64,000 nt of DNA from assembly GCA_022767285.1 (NCBI GenBank), contig JALENY010000017.1, positions 1 to 64,000 on the forward strand, in the 5' to 3' direction. Positions within the stretch are counted from its first letter, which is position 1. The number at the start of each line of letters is the position of its first letter. This document shows positions 15,156 through 23,952 of the stretch, piece after piece. The translations under genes were made by a program, and so were the position numbers. The notes under the pieces are model-generated. The model was not told the DNA's origin. It saw only the letters and a list, made by a program, of their open reading frames with translations, and searched no databases. Origin of the DNA: Lachnospiraceae bacterium (GTDB lineage: Bacteria; Bacillota; Clostridia; Lachnospirales; Lachnospiraceae).

Positions 15156-16829
15156 ATGGACAATACAGAAATGGTTTCAAAAAATTTTATTGAACAGATT
15201 ATTGATAAAGACTTGGAAGAAGGAAAATATGACACCATATGTACCCGTTTCCCGCCGGAACCAAACGGATATCTTCATATTGGTCATGCAAAATCCATTC
15301 TTTTGAATTACGGATTATCCCAGGAATACAACGGACAGTTTAATCTTCGCTTTGATGACACAAACCCCACCAAAGAGAAAACAGAATTTGTGGATTCCAT
15401 CAAGGCTGATGTGGCATGGCTGGGCGCAGACTGGAAAGACCATCTTTATTTTGCATCCGACTATTTTGATCAGATGTATGAAGGCGCAGTAAAACTGATC
15501 AAAAAAGGAAAAGCCTTTGTCTGCGATCTTACTGCAGAGGAAATCCGTGCATATCGCGGTACCCTGACAGAGCCGGGTAAGGAAAGCCCCTACCGAAACA
15601 GAAGTATTGAGGAAAATCTGGACTTATTCGAGCGCATGAAAAACGGTGAATTTCCCGATGGTTCCAAAGTGCTCCGCGCAAAAATAGACATGGCTTCACC
15701 GAACATTAACATGCGTGATCCGGTTATCTACCGTGTGGCTCGTTTCCACCATCACAATACCGGTGACAAATGGTGCATTTATCCCATGTACGATTTTGCG
15801 CATCCCATTGAGGATGCCATAGAGGGAGTTACTCATTCCATCTGTACTCTGGAGTTTGAGGATCACCGCCCCCTGTATGACTGGGTGGTACGGGAGCTGG
15901 AGTATGTTCATCCGCCGAAACAGATCGAATTTGCCAAATTGTATCTGACCAACGTAATTACCGGAAAACGATATATCAAAAAGCTGGTGGAAGAAAACAT
16001 CGTAGATGGATGGGATGATCCGCGACTTGTTTCCATTGCAGCGCTGCGCCGCCGCGGTTTTACACCGGAATCCATCCAGATGTTTGTAAAACTCTGTGGT
16101 GTATCCAAAGCCAACAGTTCAGTAGATTATGCCATGCTTGAGTACTGTATCCGAGAGGATCTGAAAATGAAGCGTCCCCGTATGATGGCAGTTCTGGATC
16201 CAATTAAGCTGGTAATCGACAATTATCCCGAGGATCAGACCGAGATTCTGGATGTGGCAAACAATCTGGAAAACGAGGAAATGGGTTCCCGTAAAGTGCC
16301 CTTTGGCCGTGAACTTTACATCGAACGGGAAGACTTTATGGAGGTGCCTCCCAGAAAATATTTCCGCCTCTTCCCGGGCAATGAAGTGCGCCTGATGCAT
16401 GCATATTTTGTGAAATGTACCGGATTTGAGAAGGATGAGAACGGTAATGTGACCGTTGTTCATGCAACCTATGATCCGGAGACAAAGGCAGGCAGTGGAT
16501 TTAACGGAAGAAAAGTTAAGGGAACCATCCATTGGGTACCTGCAAAAGAGGCAGTCAGCGCTGAGGTGAGACTGTATGAAAATCTGGTGGATGAAGAAAA
16601 GGGTGTATATAACGAGGACGGCAGCTTGAATCTGAATCCGAATTCCAGAACCATTCTGAAGGACTGTAAGCTGGAACCAAGCTTTGGTGATGCGAAACCT
16701 TATGACAGTTATCAGTTTGTGAGAAGCGGATACTATTGCGTTGACGCAAAAGATTCCAGACCGGATGCGCTGGTCTTCAACCGTATTGTGTCCATGAAGA
16801 GTTCTTTTAAACTGCCGAAACCGGAATAG
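15156..16829 (+). CDS. glnS: Glutamine--tRNA ligase
   Basis: A 557-residue class I synthetase. [17 protein letters not shown] carries the HIGH motif, [10 protein letters not shown] is the GlnRS/GluRS signature, and [13 protein letters not shown] holds the region equivalent to KMSKS. The C-terminal two-beta-barrel anticodon-binding domain is present and ends normally. The start [11 protein letters not shown] has GAGGAGGA 5 nt upstream; an in-frame start 15 nt earlier lacks spacing. It charges tRNA-Gln directly. Many Firmicutes instead use GatCAB, so GlnRS in a clostridial genome is usually regarded as horizontally acquired. Confidence 0.95.
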   Translation: MDNTEMVSKNFIEQIIDKDLEEGKYDTICTRFPPEPNGYLHIGHAKSILLNYGLSQEYNGQFNLRFDDTNPTKEKTEFVDSIKADVAWLGADWKDHLYFASDYFDQMYEGAVKLIKKGKAFVCDLTAEEIRAYRGTLTEPGKESPYRNRSIEENLDLFERMKNGEFPDGSKVLRAKIDMASPNINMRDPVIYRVARFHHHNTGDKWCIYPMYDFAHPIEDAIEGVTHSICTLEFEDHRPLYDWVVRELEYVHPPKQIEFAKLYLTNVITGKRYIKKLVEENIVDGWDDPRLVSIAALRRRGFTPESIQMFVKLCGVSKANSSVDYAMLEYCIREDLKMKRPRMMAVLDPIKLVIDNYPEDQTEILDVANNLENEEMGSRKVPFGRELYIEREDFMEVPPRKYFRLFPGNEVRLMHAYFVKCTGFEKDENGNVTVVHATYDPETKAGSGFNGRKVKGTIHWVPAKEAVSAEVRLYENLVDEEKGVYNEDGSLNLNPNSRTILKDCKLEPSFGDAKPYDSYQFVRSGYYCVDAKDSRPDALVFNRIVSMKSSFKLPKPE

Positions 16830-16895
16830 GAGATTTTCAGGTAAAAGATTCAACCTGAGTTTTACAAATAAGTCGATAAAAATCGAAGAAAAAAT

Positions 16896-18458
16896 ATGAA
16901 TGAACTGACCATAGTTTTAGATACAGAGAGCAAAATGCCTCTCTATGAACAAATCTATGAATATTTAAAGAGGGAGATGCAGAACGGGGCAATCATGCCC
17001 GGGGAGCGTCTCCCTTCCACGCGTTCTCTGGCAGGTTTTCTGCAGGTGAGCAGAAGTACGGTGGACCAGGCATACGCACAGCTTTTGGCGGAAGGTTATC
17101 TGGAGAGCATTCCGTGCAAAGGATATTATGCGGCGGACGCCAAACTGCTTTATCGGATCGGGCGCGGACATCTTTCTGCAGAAGAGGGCAGTGGAAACAG
17201 GGAATCAAAACCGGGAAAAGACCGGAAACAGACATCCTTGAGCCTTTCCGGCAAACAGGAGAATCTTTCTAATAAAACAGATGAATATCGATATGATTTT
17301 TCGGTGAACGGAATTGACCCGGAGGGGTCTCCGGCCAATATCTGGCGGAAGATCTCAAAACGTATTCTTCTCGATGATACCGGAGAACTTTTTCGACAGG
17401 GGGATCCGAACGGGGAGGAAAGCCTCCGCACGGCAATAGCCGGATATCTGTATCAGGCCAGAGGTGTCCACTGTAAAAAAGAACAGATTGTGGTCGGTGC
17501 AGGGAACGACTATCTGCTTATGCTGATCAGCAATCTGGTGGGGAGAGATCGTGTGATCGGAATGGAGAATCCCACCTATAAAAGCGCTTTTGACACTTTT
17601 TTCAATCTCGGTCATAAGATGGTGCATGTCCGGATGGATGCAGATGGTATGTGCGTGGATTCTGTCAGGGAATCGGGAGCGCAGATTGCCTATGTGATGC
17701 CCTCTCATCAGTTTCCTACCGGAACAGTCATGCCCATCGGGAGACGGATACAGCTTTTAAAATGGGCCGGTGAAGGGGAAGAACGATATATTATTGAAGA
17801 TGATTATGACAGTGAATTTCGCTACAAGGGAAAGCCGATACCCGCACTTCGAGCCATCGATTCCCTGGATAAAGTGATTTATATCGGAACGTTTTCAAAA
17901 TCGATTTCTCCGGCCACCCGAATCAGTTATATGGTCTTACCGGAAACACTCATGGAAAAGGCCGGTGCGATGGGACATTTTTATTCACAGACTGTGTCGA
18001 AAGTGGATCAGAAGATCATAGAAGTCCTGCTGACCGAGGGCTATTTTGAACGGCATCTGAATCGCATGCGCGCACTGTATAAGAGCAAACAGGAAATTCT
18101 GCTGGATTCTTTGAAAGGAATGCAAGATGTGTTTTCTATAACCGGTGAAGATGCGGGACTTCATATCGTATTGAACTTTGTGGATGGATATAAGGAAAGT
18201 GAATTGATACAAAAGGCGAAAGAACATGGGATTCGTATTTATGGCCTATCAGAATATCTGACGGATGAAAAAAAACGAATCCGGTTTCCGGAAAGTCAGA
18301 TTTGCAATAAGGAATCCATGATTGTCGATGAATACAAAAATGCCACTATTTTGCTTGGGTTTGCCACCTTGCCTGTCAAGAAAATACAGGAAGCCGCCCA
18401 TATACTAAAGAATGAAGTCTTTTCCGGACATTTTTGGTTGCCACAAACCGGAAGATAG
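16896..18458 (+). CDS. MocR/PdxR-type regulator (GntR HTH fused to an aminotransferase domain)
   Basis: A 520-residue fusion. Residues 12-80 form a GntR winged helix-turn-helix (MPLYEQIYEYLKREMQNG, LPSTRSLAGFLQVSRSTVDQAY). Residues from about 130 on form a fold-type I aminotransferase domain, with the PLP-binding lysine in GTFSKSISPATR (about residue 331) and the cofactor aspartate in IEDDYDSEFRY. MocR proteins use PLP or PLP-amino acid adducts as effectors, as with PdxR or GabR. No pyridoxal or GABA gene is adjacent; a HAD phosphatase follows 59 bp downstream. The target is unknown. The linker after the HTH is Lys/Ser-rich and about 45 residues long. Confidence 0.92.
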   Translation: MNELTIVLDTESKMPLYEQIYEYLKREMQNGAIMPGERLPSTRSLAGFLQVSRSTVDQAYAQLLAEGYLESIPCKGYYAADAKLLYRIGRGHLSAEEGSGNRESKPGKDRKQTSLSLSGKQENLSNKTDEYRYDFSVNGIDPEGSPANIWRKISKRILLDDTGELFRQGDPNGEESLRTAIAGYLYQARGVHCKKEQIVVGAGNDYLLMLISNLVGRDRVIGMENPTYKSAFDTFFNLGHKMVHVRMDADGMCVDSVRESGAQIAYVMPSHQFPTGTVMPIGRRIQLLKWAGEGEERYIIEDDYDSEFRYKGKPIPALRAIDSLDKVIYIGTFSKSISPATRISYMVLPETLMEKAGAMGHFYSQTVSKVDQKIIEVLLTEGYFERHLNRMRALYKSKQEILLDSLKGMQDVFSITGEDAGLHIVLNFVDGYKESELIQKAKEHGIRIYGLSEYLTDEKKRIRFPESQICNKESMIVDEYKNATILLGFATLPVKKIQEAAHILKNEVFSGHFWLPQTGR

Positions 18459-18517
18459 GGTATATTTATTATTGGGTTAAAAGACCTGTATAATAATTTG
18501 AAATGAGGCGTTTAATT

Positions 18518-19195
18518 ATGTTTAAGGCATGCATACTGGATATTGACGGCACTTTGCTTGACAGCGTGGAATCCATCGCATACGTGGCAAATCAGGTGTT
18601 GAAAGAATACGGGCTGACGCCGCAGCCGGTTGAATCCTATAAATATTTTGCCGGAGATGGGGCGGATGAACTGATGAAACGTGCGCTTCGTGCAGCCGGT
18701 GATCCGGAAATGATTCACTATGAGGAAGGCAGGACTCTTTACCGGGAGATTTTTGCAAAGGATCCGTTCTATCATGTGAAGGCATTTGATGGAATGCCGG
18801 AGACCCTTTTGGAATTAAAAAAGAAAGGCGTGCGACTGGCCGTCCTTTCCAATAAGCCACATCCCGCGGCGGTGAAGGCGATAGAAGGTATTTACGGGAA
18901 AGAATGTTTTGATGTCATACTCGGCCAACGGGAGGGCATGAAAAGGAAACCGTCACCGGAAGGAGCCTGGATGATTGCGAAAAAATTCGGGGTGACCCCA
19001 AAGGAATGCATGTATGTGGGTGATACCAACACTGACATGCAGACCGGAAAATCCGCAGGTATGTATACGATCGGTGTGACCTGGGGATTCCGGGATCGCA
19101 GTGAACTGGTGGAAAATCACGCAGATATTCTTATTGATCATCCCACGGAACTGATTTCCGTCTGGGAAATGAATGCCGGAGAAGAAACATTATGA
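18518..19195 (+). CDS. HAD family hydrolase, phosphoglycolate phosphatase-like
   Basis: A 225-residue HAD phosphatase. Motif I is LDIDGTLLDS (nucleophile and acid Asp near residues 8 and 10), motif II is VLSNKP, motif III is KRKPSPEGA, and motif IV is VGDTNTDMQTG. A helical cap lies between motifs I and II. This arrangement is typical of Gph/PGP-like enzymes. The ATG used has GAGG 9 nt upstream, and the frame five codons longer has no site. It overlaps the next phosphatase gene by ATGA, so the two are coupled. Substrate not determined; repair of 2-phosphoglycolate or other small phosphates is plausible. Confidence 0.87.
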   Translation: MFKACILDIDGTLLDSVESIAYVANQVLKEYGLTPQPVESYKYFAGDGADELMKRALRAAGDPEMIHYEEGRTLYREIFAKDPFYHVKAFDGMPETLLELKKKGVRLAVLSNKPHPAAVKAIEGIYGKECFDVILGQREGMKRKPSPEGAWMIAKKFGVTPKECMYVGDTNTDMQTGKSAGMYTIGVTWGFRDRSELVENHADILIDHPTELISVWEMNAGEETL

Positions 19196-20010
19196 TAAAA
19201 CTGATTGCCAGTGATCTGGATGGAACTTTGCTGAAAAATGGTGCTCAGTCTCTTGAACCGAGAACGATAGATGTTATTAAGAGACTGACAGAAAAGGGCA
19301 TTATCTTTGTGGCATCCAGCGGACGTCAGTATGCCAATCTGAGACGGCTTTTTGCTCCGATCTGTGAGGACATAGCCTACATCTGCGAAAACGGATGTCT
19401 CTCTTTTTATGAAGACCGGAAAATCCACAAGGAGACGATGACACGGGAACTGGGCGAAGAACTTCTGCATGCCATCTGGGAAAAAGATACTGCAGAGATC
19501 CTGCTGTCCGGGGAGCATACCTCTTATCTGCAGCCGAAGAAAGAATCTTACCTGATTCATATAAGAGATGTGGTTAAGAACAATGTGACTTGTGTGGATG
19601 ATATTTTTTCTGTGAAAGAAGAGTATTTTAAAATATCAGTATATGAAGAAAACGGAATCGGTGACAGTGCATATTACTGGCACCGGCGGTTTGACAAAAA
19701 AGCCACGGTCGTGACCTCCGGTAATGTATGGCTGGATTTTATGCCAACGGGTGTAGACAAAGGACTGGCCATGGGAAAACTTCAGAGTTATCTGGGAATC
19801 GCTCCTGAGGAATGTATGGCTTTTGGAGATAATTATAATGATCTGGAGATGCTGGCTTCCGTGAAATATAATTATGTAATGAATACCGCGCCGGAGGAGA
19901 TACGAAGCACGACGCATTATATCACTTCCCAGGTGGAAGATGTACTTGAGTGTTTGTTGGCAGACGGTGAGGACGGTCTGCAAAGAATAAAAAATAAATT
20001 GAGCCCTTAA
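19192..20010 (+). CDS. Cof-type HAD-IIB family phosphatase
   Basis: A 272-residue HAD of the Cof/YidA group: motif I SDLDGTLLKN, motif II VASSGRQYANL, motif IV FGDNYNDLEML, and a large C2 cap between motifs II and III. These cytosolic enzymes dephosphorylate sugar phosphates, pyridoxal phosphate or nucleotides. The ATGA overlap with the upstream HAD gene supports coupled expression. Proximity to the PLP-sensing MocR regulator makes a vitamin B6 phosphate substrate conceivable, but this is only inference. Confidence 0.87.
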   Translation: MIKLIASDLDGTLLKNGAQSLEPRTIDVIKRLTEKGIIFVASSGRQYANLRRLFAPICEDIAYICENGCLSFYEDRKIHKETMTRELGEELLHAIWEKDTAEILLSGEHTSYLQPKKESYLIHIRDVVKNNVTCVDDIFSVKEEYFKISVYEENGIGDSAYYWHRRFDKKATVVTSGNVWLDFMPTGVDKGLAMGKLQSYLGIAPEECMAFGDNYNDLEMLASVKYNYVMNTAPEEIRSTTHYITSQVEDVLECLLADGEDGLQRIKNKLSP

Positions 20011-20055
20011 TTGATATTTTCTAAGAAAAGGGATACCGGATGGGAGGAAAGCAGG

Positions 20056-20319
20056 ATGAATGAATACAGTGAAGAATGTTTGGTGACATTTTTAAAAAAG
20101 CAGGGACAGTTGTTTGACGAACCGGTTGCAGAGACATTAGAAGAAGCAGAAGCGTTTCTGGAAGACTGCATGGCGGTCGTTGTGAATTCCATCAAAGAAG
20201 TGCGCAAATATCTGGATGATTCGGGTATGGATGTAGACGGAATGAGCAGCGAGGAACTGGAAGAAGCCTGTGAGGTATTTCCGCTGCCTTCCGGCAAATA
20301 TCTGATTGTAGAAGGATAA
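20056..20319 (+). CDS. Small acidic protein of unknown function
   Basis: An 87-residue, strongly acidic protein (EYSEECLVTFLKKQGQLFDE, TLEEAEAFLEDCMAVVVNS, EELEEACEVFPLP). It looks helical, has no membrane segment or metal motif, and ends in a short beta-like GKYLIVEG. The start is set by GGGAGGAAA 6-8 nt before this ATG; the longer frame begins inside the previous intergenic gap. It is the third gene of the HAD cluster. A weak hairpin with AAGGATC/GATCCTT follows the stop. I do not recognise a characterised family. Confidence 0.7.
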   Translation: MNEYSEECLVTFLKKQGQLFDEPVAETLEEAEAFLEDCMAVVVNSIKEVRKYLDDSGMDVDGMSSEELEEACEVFPLPSGKYLIVEG

Positions 20320-20398
20320 GAAAAAGGATCTTGCGGATCCTTAAATCAGTACTATGATGAGTAGATAGATGGTTCTTTTGGATAAGAGAGGTATATTG

Positions 20399-21793
20399 AT
20401 GAAGAAATATGATGTTATAATAATCGGTGCCGGGCCTTCCGGTATTTTCTGCGCTTATGAGCTGATCCACAAACGTCCGGATATAAAGATTCTGATGATC
20501 GAAAAAGGAAGACCCATTGAGAAACGTGTCTGCCCGAAACGTAAGACAAAAGTCTGCGTGGGATGCAAACCCTGTTCCATTACCACCGGTTTTGCCGGTG
20601 CCGGCGCTTTTTCTGATGGTAAACTGTCTCTCTCTCCGGATGTGGGCGGCAATCTGCCTGACATTCTCGGCTATGATGAGGCAGTTACGCTGATTCATGA
20701 CTCGGATGAGATATATCTGAAATTCGGCGCGGATACCAATGTTTATGGTGTGGATAAGGAAGAGGAAATCCGTGAGATCCGCCGCCGGGCCATCAATGCC
20801 AATCTGAAGCTGATTGAATGTCCAATTCGTCATCTGGGGACGGAAGAAGGTTATAAAATCTACAATCGACTGCAGGATCATCTGGCAGAGCAGGGTGTGA
20901 AAATGATTTTCAACACTATGGTTACAAACATCCGGATCGAGGACGGTGCTGCAAAATCAGTCATTACGGACAGCGGCGAAGAGTACGAAGCACCGGAGAT
21001 CGTAGCTTCTGTGGGCCGTGAAGGAGCAGACTGGCTCAGTCATCTTTGCAATGAACATGGAATCGAGACTGAGGTGGGAACCGTCGATGTTGGTGTTCGT
21101 GTGGAAGTGCGCGATGAGGTCATGGAATTTCTGAATAAAAATCTGTATGAAGCCAAGCTGGTTTACTATACACCGACCTTTGATGACAAAGTGCGTACTT
21201 TCTGTACCAATCCTTCGGGTGAAGTGGCAACGGAATACTACGAAAACCGACTTGCCGTGGTAAATGGTCACGCCTATAAATCAAAAGAGTACAAAACAAA
21301 CAATACAAATTTTGCCCTGCTGGTTTCCAAGAACTTTACAAAACCGTTCAAAACCCCAATTGAATACGGAAAACACATCGCACAGTTAAGTAATATGCTC
21401 TGTGACGGCAGAATTCTGGTTCAGACTTACGGCGATTTTAAGCGGGGGAGACGTACTACTGAGGAGCGCCTCTGTAGAAATAATCTGATTCCGACCCTGA
21501 AGGATGCGGTTCCGGGCGATCTGTCTTTGGTATTTCCGCACCGCATTATGGTGGATATTGCAGAGATGATTGAGGCACTTGACAAGGTTACACCCGGAAT
21601 TGCCAGCGATGAGACACTTCTGTATGGTGTTGAGGTAAAATTCTATTCCAACAAGGTGGTTGTGGACCGGCATTTTCGTACCAGTGTAAAAGGACTTCGC
21701 GCCATCGGCGACGGTGCTTCAGTGACCAGAGGTCTGCAGCAGGCCAGCGCAAACGGCCTTAGCGTGGCAAGAAGTATTTTATCTGGCAATTAG
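20399..21793 (+). CDS. FAD-dependent oxidoreductase (COG2509-like dehydrogenase)
   Basis: A 464-residue flavoprotein. The N-terminal dinucleotide-binding motif VIIIGAGPSGIFCAYEL lies at residues 6-22, and the C-terminal FAD motif is AIGDGASVTRGLQQASANG. A cysteine cluster follows the first strand (RVCPKRKTKVCVGCKPCS), then the conserved FAGAGAFSDGKLSL. This matches the uncharacterised FAD-dependent dehydrogenases common in Firmicutes. The start MKKYDVIIIG is preferred over one ten codons earlier because AGAGG lies upstream of it. It is followed by deoC after a hairpin, so it may be separately transcribed. Substrate unknown. Confidence 0.88.
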   Translation: MKKYDVIIIGAGPSGIFCAYELIHKRPDIKILMIEKGRPIEKRVCPKRKTKVCVGCKPCSITTGFAGAGAFSDGKLSLSPDVGGNLPDILGYDEAVTLIHDSDEIYLKFGADTNVYGVDKEEEIREIRRRAINANLKLIECPIRHLGTEEGYKIYNRLQDHLAEQGVKMIFNTMVTNIRIEDGAAKSVITDSGEEYEAPEIVASVGREGADWLSHLCNEHGIETEVGTVDVGVRVEVRDEVMEFLNKNLYEAKLVYYTPTFDDKVRTFCTNPSGEVATEYYENRLAVVNGHAYKSKEYKTNNTNFALLVSKNFTKPFKTPIEYGKHIAQLSNMLCDGRILVQTYGDFKRGRRTTEERLCRNNLIPTLKDAVPGDLSLVFPHRIMVDIAEMIEALDKVTPGIASDETLLYGVEVKFYSNKVVVDRHFRTSVKGLRAIGDGASVTRGLQQASANGLSVARSILSGN

Positions 21794-21811
21794 GATTAAA
21801 AAATCAGGAGC

Positions 21812-21834
21812 GGGGCGGCAGCTGCCTGCCCCGG
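21812..21834 (+). other. GC-rich hairpin just before the deoC ribosome site
   Basis: GGGGC/GCCCC with inner GGCAG/CTGCC forms a near-perfect palindrome a few bases before the GAAAGGGA ribosome site of deoC. There is no T-run, so it is not a normal terminator. It could limit translation initiation or mark an RNA end. Confidence 0.4.
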
Positions 21835-21847
21835 AAAGGGAATAAAT

Positions 21848-22495
21848 ATGAATCTTGCAAAGACAATTGATCATACGATACTGAAACCGGGGGCTGAGCA
21901 AAAGGATGTGGAAAGGATATGTGCAGAAGCAAAAAAATGGAATTTTGCATCGGTATGTATTAATCCATGCTGGGTTTCGCTGGCCTTTGAATTGTTAAAG
22001 GATACGGATGTGAAAGTCTGTACGGTGATTGGATTTCCGCTGGGAGCTGCCACAACCGCATCGAAAGCCTTTGAGGCGGAGGAAGCCATCGAAAATGGTG
22101 CCGGGGAAGTGGATATGGTAATCAATGTGGGCAGATTGACCGCAGGTGATTACGTCTATGTAAGAGAGGACATCCGGGCAGTGGTTGAGAAAGCCGGAGG
22201 CCGGGCAGTTACGAAAGTGATCCTTGAGACCTGTCTTCTAACCCGGGATCAGATTGTGAAAGCATGTGAACTGGCGGTGGAAGCCGGTGCGGATTATGTG
22301 AAAACATCTACCGGATTCAGCACGGGCGGAGCTACTGTGGAAGCGGTTTCTCTCATGTATGAAACCGTAAAGGGAAAGGCCAAGGTAAAAGCCAGCGGCG
22401 GTATTCGTACTTATGAGGATGCCATGAAAATGATTCAGGCAGGAGCCAGCCGGATCGGTACCAGCAATGGTGTGAATATTGTAAGCGGTCAGTGA
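21848..22495 (+). CDS. deoC: Deoxyribose-phosphate aldolase
   Basis: A 215-residue class I aldolase. [10 protein letters not shown] at the start, [12 protein letters not shown], and the Schiff-base lysine in YVKTSTGF followed by [13 protein letters not shown] are diagnostic. It cleaves 2-deoxyribose 5-phosphate to glyceraldehyde 3-phosphate and acetaldehyde in nucleoside salvage. The matching phosphopentomutase gene deoB lies about 5.4 kb downstream in the same direction, so pathway genes are near but not adjacent. Cytoplasmic, normal length. Confidence 0.95.
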   Translation: MNLAKTIDHTILKPGAEQKDVERICAEAKKWNFASVCINPCWVSLAFELLKDTDVKVCTVIGFPLGAATTASKAFEAEEAIENGAGEVDMVINVGRLTAGDYVYVREDIRAVVEKAGGRAVTKVILETCLLTRDQIVKACELAVEAGADYVKTSTGFSTGGATVEAVSLMYETVKGKAKVKASGGIRTYEDAMKMIQAGASRIGTSNGVNIVSGQ

Positions 22496-22585
22496 TGTGA
22501 CGAAGCAGATACGGAAACCCACGTCATGCTTTGGAAATCTGTGAGCGGACGGCAGCTTGGCTAGTGACAGCGGAAAGGAGAAAAA

Positions 22586-23125
22586 ATGCGTGTAGGATTG
22601 GGTTATGATGTGCACAGGCTGGTGGAGAACCGGGATTTGATTCTTGGAGGAGTAAAGATTCCTTTTGAACTGGGACTTTTGGGCCATTCGGATGCGGATG
22701 TGCTGCTTCATGCAATTATGGATGCACTGTTGGGGGCAGCCGGATTGGGAGATATCGGAAAGCACTTTCCGGATACCGATCCGCGTTATAAGGGAATTTC
22801 CAGTATGATTCTTTTAAAACATGTGGGAAGTCTGCTGGAAGAGAAGATGTATATTATCAATAATATCGATGCTACTGTCATCGCCCAGAGACCGAAGCTT
22901 CGTCCGTATATGGATGAGATGGAGGCAAATATTGCGGAAGCGCTGGGCATTGAGCGGGATCAGATCAATCTGAAGGCTACGACGGAAGAAGGACTCGGAT
23001 TTACCGGTACCATGCAGGGAATTTCCGCCCAGGCCATCTGCTCCATCTCAAAAGCTCTGGATTTTATGGCGGATGACCGTATGACCGGAGGCTGCGCGGG
23101 GTGTCCTGGCTGCAGCATGCACTGA
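22586..23125 (+). CDS. ispF: 2-C-methyl-D-erythritol 2,4-cyclodiphosphate synthase with cysteine-rich tail
   Basis: An MEP-pathway enzyme making the cyclic diphosphate precursor of isoprenoids. [10 protein letters not shown] provides the metal-binding Asp and His (residues 8 and 10), [12 protein letters not shown] the third His, and [12 protein letters not shown] the C-terminal signature. At 179 residues it is about 20 longer than usual. The extra tail ends [12 protein letters not shown], with three cysteines and a terminal histidine, which could bind metal. AAAGGAG precedes the ATG. It sits upstream of cysE-cysS as in many Firmicutes, here without ispD or gltX. Confidence 0.94.
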   Translation: MRVGLGYDVHRLVENRDLILGGVKIPFELGLLGHSDADVLLHAIMDALLGAAGLGDIGKHFPDTDPRYKGISSMILLKHVGSLLEEKMYIINNIDATVIAQRPKLRPYMDEMEANIAEALGIERDQINLKATTEEGLGFTGTMQGISAQAICSISKALDFMADDRMTGGCAGCPGCSMH

Positions 23126-23197
23126 TAAAATAGGCATCGCCGTTTATGTAACATGTGGAAGGATAGGGAGATACCTTTAAGAAAATATGTGCTTTGC

Positions 23198-23226
23198 TTG
23201 ACAAAACGCATATTTTTGCATAGACT
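23198..23226 (+). promoter_or_regulatory. Promoter of the cysE-cysS-mrnC-rlmB-sigH operon
   Basis: TTGACA (23198-23203), 17-bp spacer, TAGACT (23221-23226). It lies 34 bp before the cysE start and is the only strong promoter ahead of the tightly overlapping gene run. Confidence 0.7.
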
Positions 23227-23259
23227 AAAATCACTTAATAATTTGGAGTGAACAGACGA

Positions 23260-23952
23260 ATGGGTTTGATAAAAGATTTAAAAGAAGAGTATGAGCTGAT
23301 ACGTGAGCGGGATCCGGCCATCCGTTCTTATTGGGATGTACTTCTGTATCCCTGTTTTACGGCAAAACGTATGTACCGCAAGGCACATAAATTATGGGTA
23401 AACGGCCATTACTGGAGAGCTCGCCGCATTTCACAGAAAGCCGCACGGAAGACCGGAATAGAAATACATCCGGGTGCAGTAATCGGCAAAGGGCTGTTTA
23501 TTGACCATGGTGCAGGTGTCGTGATCGGGGAAACGACGATTATCGGCGACAATGTAACTCTTTACCAGGGTGTGACCCTTGGAGGTACCGGAAAAGAAAC
23601 AGGAAAACGTCATCCGACCATCGGGGACAACGTGATGGTCAGCGCAGGTGCGAAGCTTCTCGGTTCCTTCACGGTTGGTGAAAACTCAAAAATCGGTGCC
23701 GGATCGGTGGTGCTCAATGAGGTGCCGCCAAACTGTACGGTGGTTGGTGTCCCGGGGCGTGTAGTTAAGCGGAAAGATGTCAGACTGCCGCGTCTGGATA
23801 TGGATCAGAGCCATCTGCCGGATCCGGTTCTGGAAGATTTGAAGACCCTGCAGCATGAAAATACCGCGTTGGTTAATCGCGTGATCGAACTGGAAGCCGA
23901 ACTTAAGAATTGCAAAAAGAATTGTGGGGAAAAACAGAATGAAGATTTATAA
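23260..23952 (+). CDS. cysE: Serine O-acetyltransferase
   Basis: A 230-residue enzyme with the N-terminal helical domain and the left-handed beta-helix acyltransferase repeat (IEIHPGAVIGKGLFIDHGAG, VVIGETTIIGDNVTLYQGVTLGG). It makes O-acetylserine from serine and acetyl-CoA for cysteine synthesis. The C-terminal 50 residues after GVPGRVVKRKD are predicted coiled coil. The ATG is chosen over a GTG 12 nt earlier because the GGAG would touch that GTG. It overlaps cysS by 14 bp, a conserved Firmicutes pairing that links cysteine supply and charging. Confidence 0.94.
   Translation: MGLIKDLKEEYELIRERDPAIRSYWDVLLYPCFTAKRMYRKAHKLWVNGHYWRARRISQKAARKTGIEIHPGAVIGKGLFIDHGAGVVIGETTIIGDNVTLYQGVTLGGTGKETGKRHPTIGDNVMVSAGAKLLGSFTVGENSKIGAGSVVLNEVPPNCTVVGVPGRVVKRKDVRLPRLDMDQSHLPDPVLEDLKTLQHENTALVNRVIELEAELKNCKKNCGEKQNEDL

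Noticed and set aside
16830-16866. Terminator after glnS
   Set aside because: TCAGGT/ACCTGA is only 6 bp with a 10-nt loop and a weak T-run, so it is not listed.
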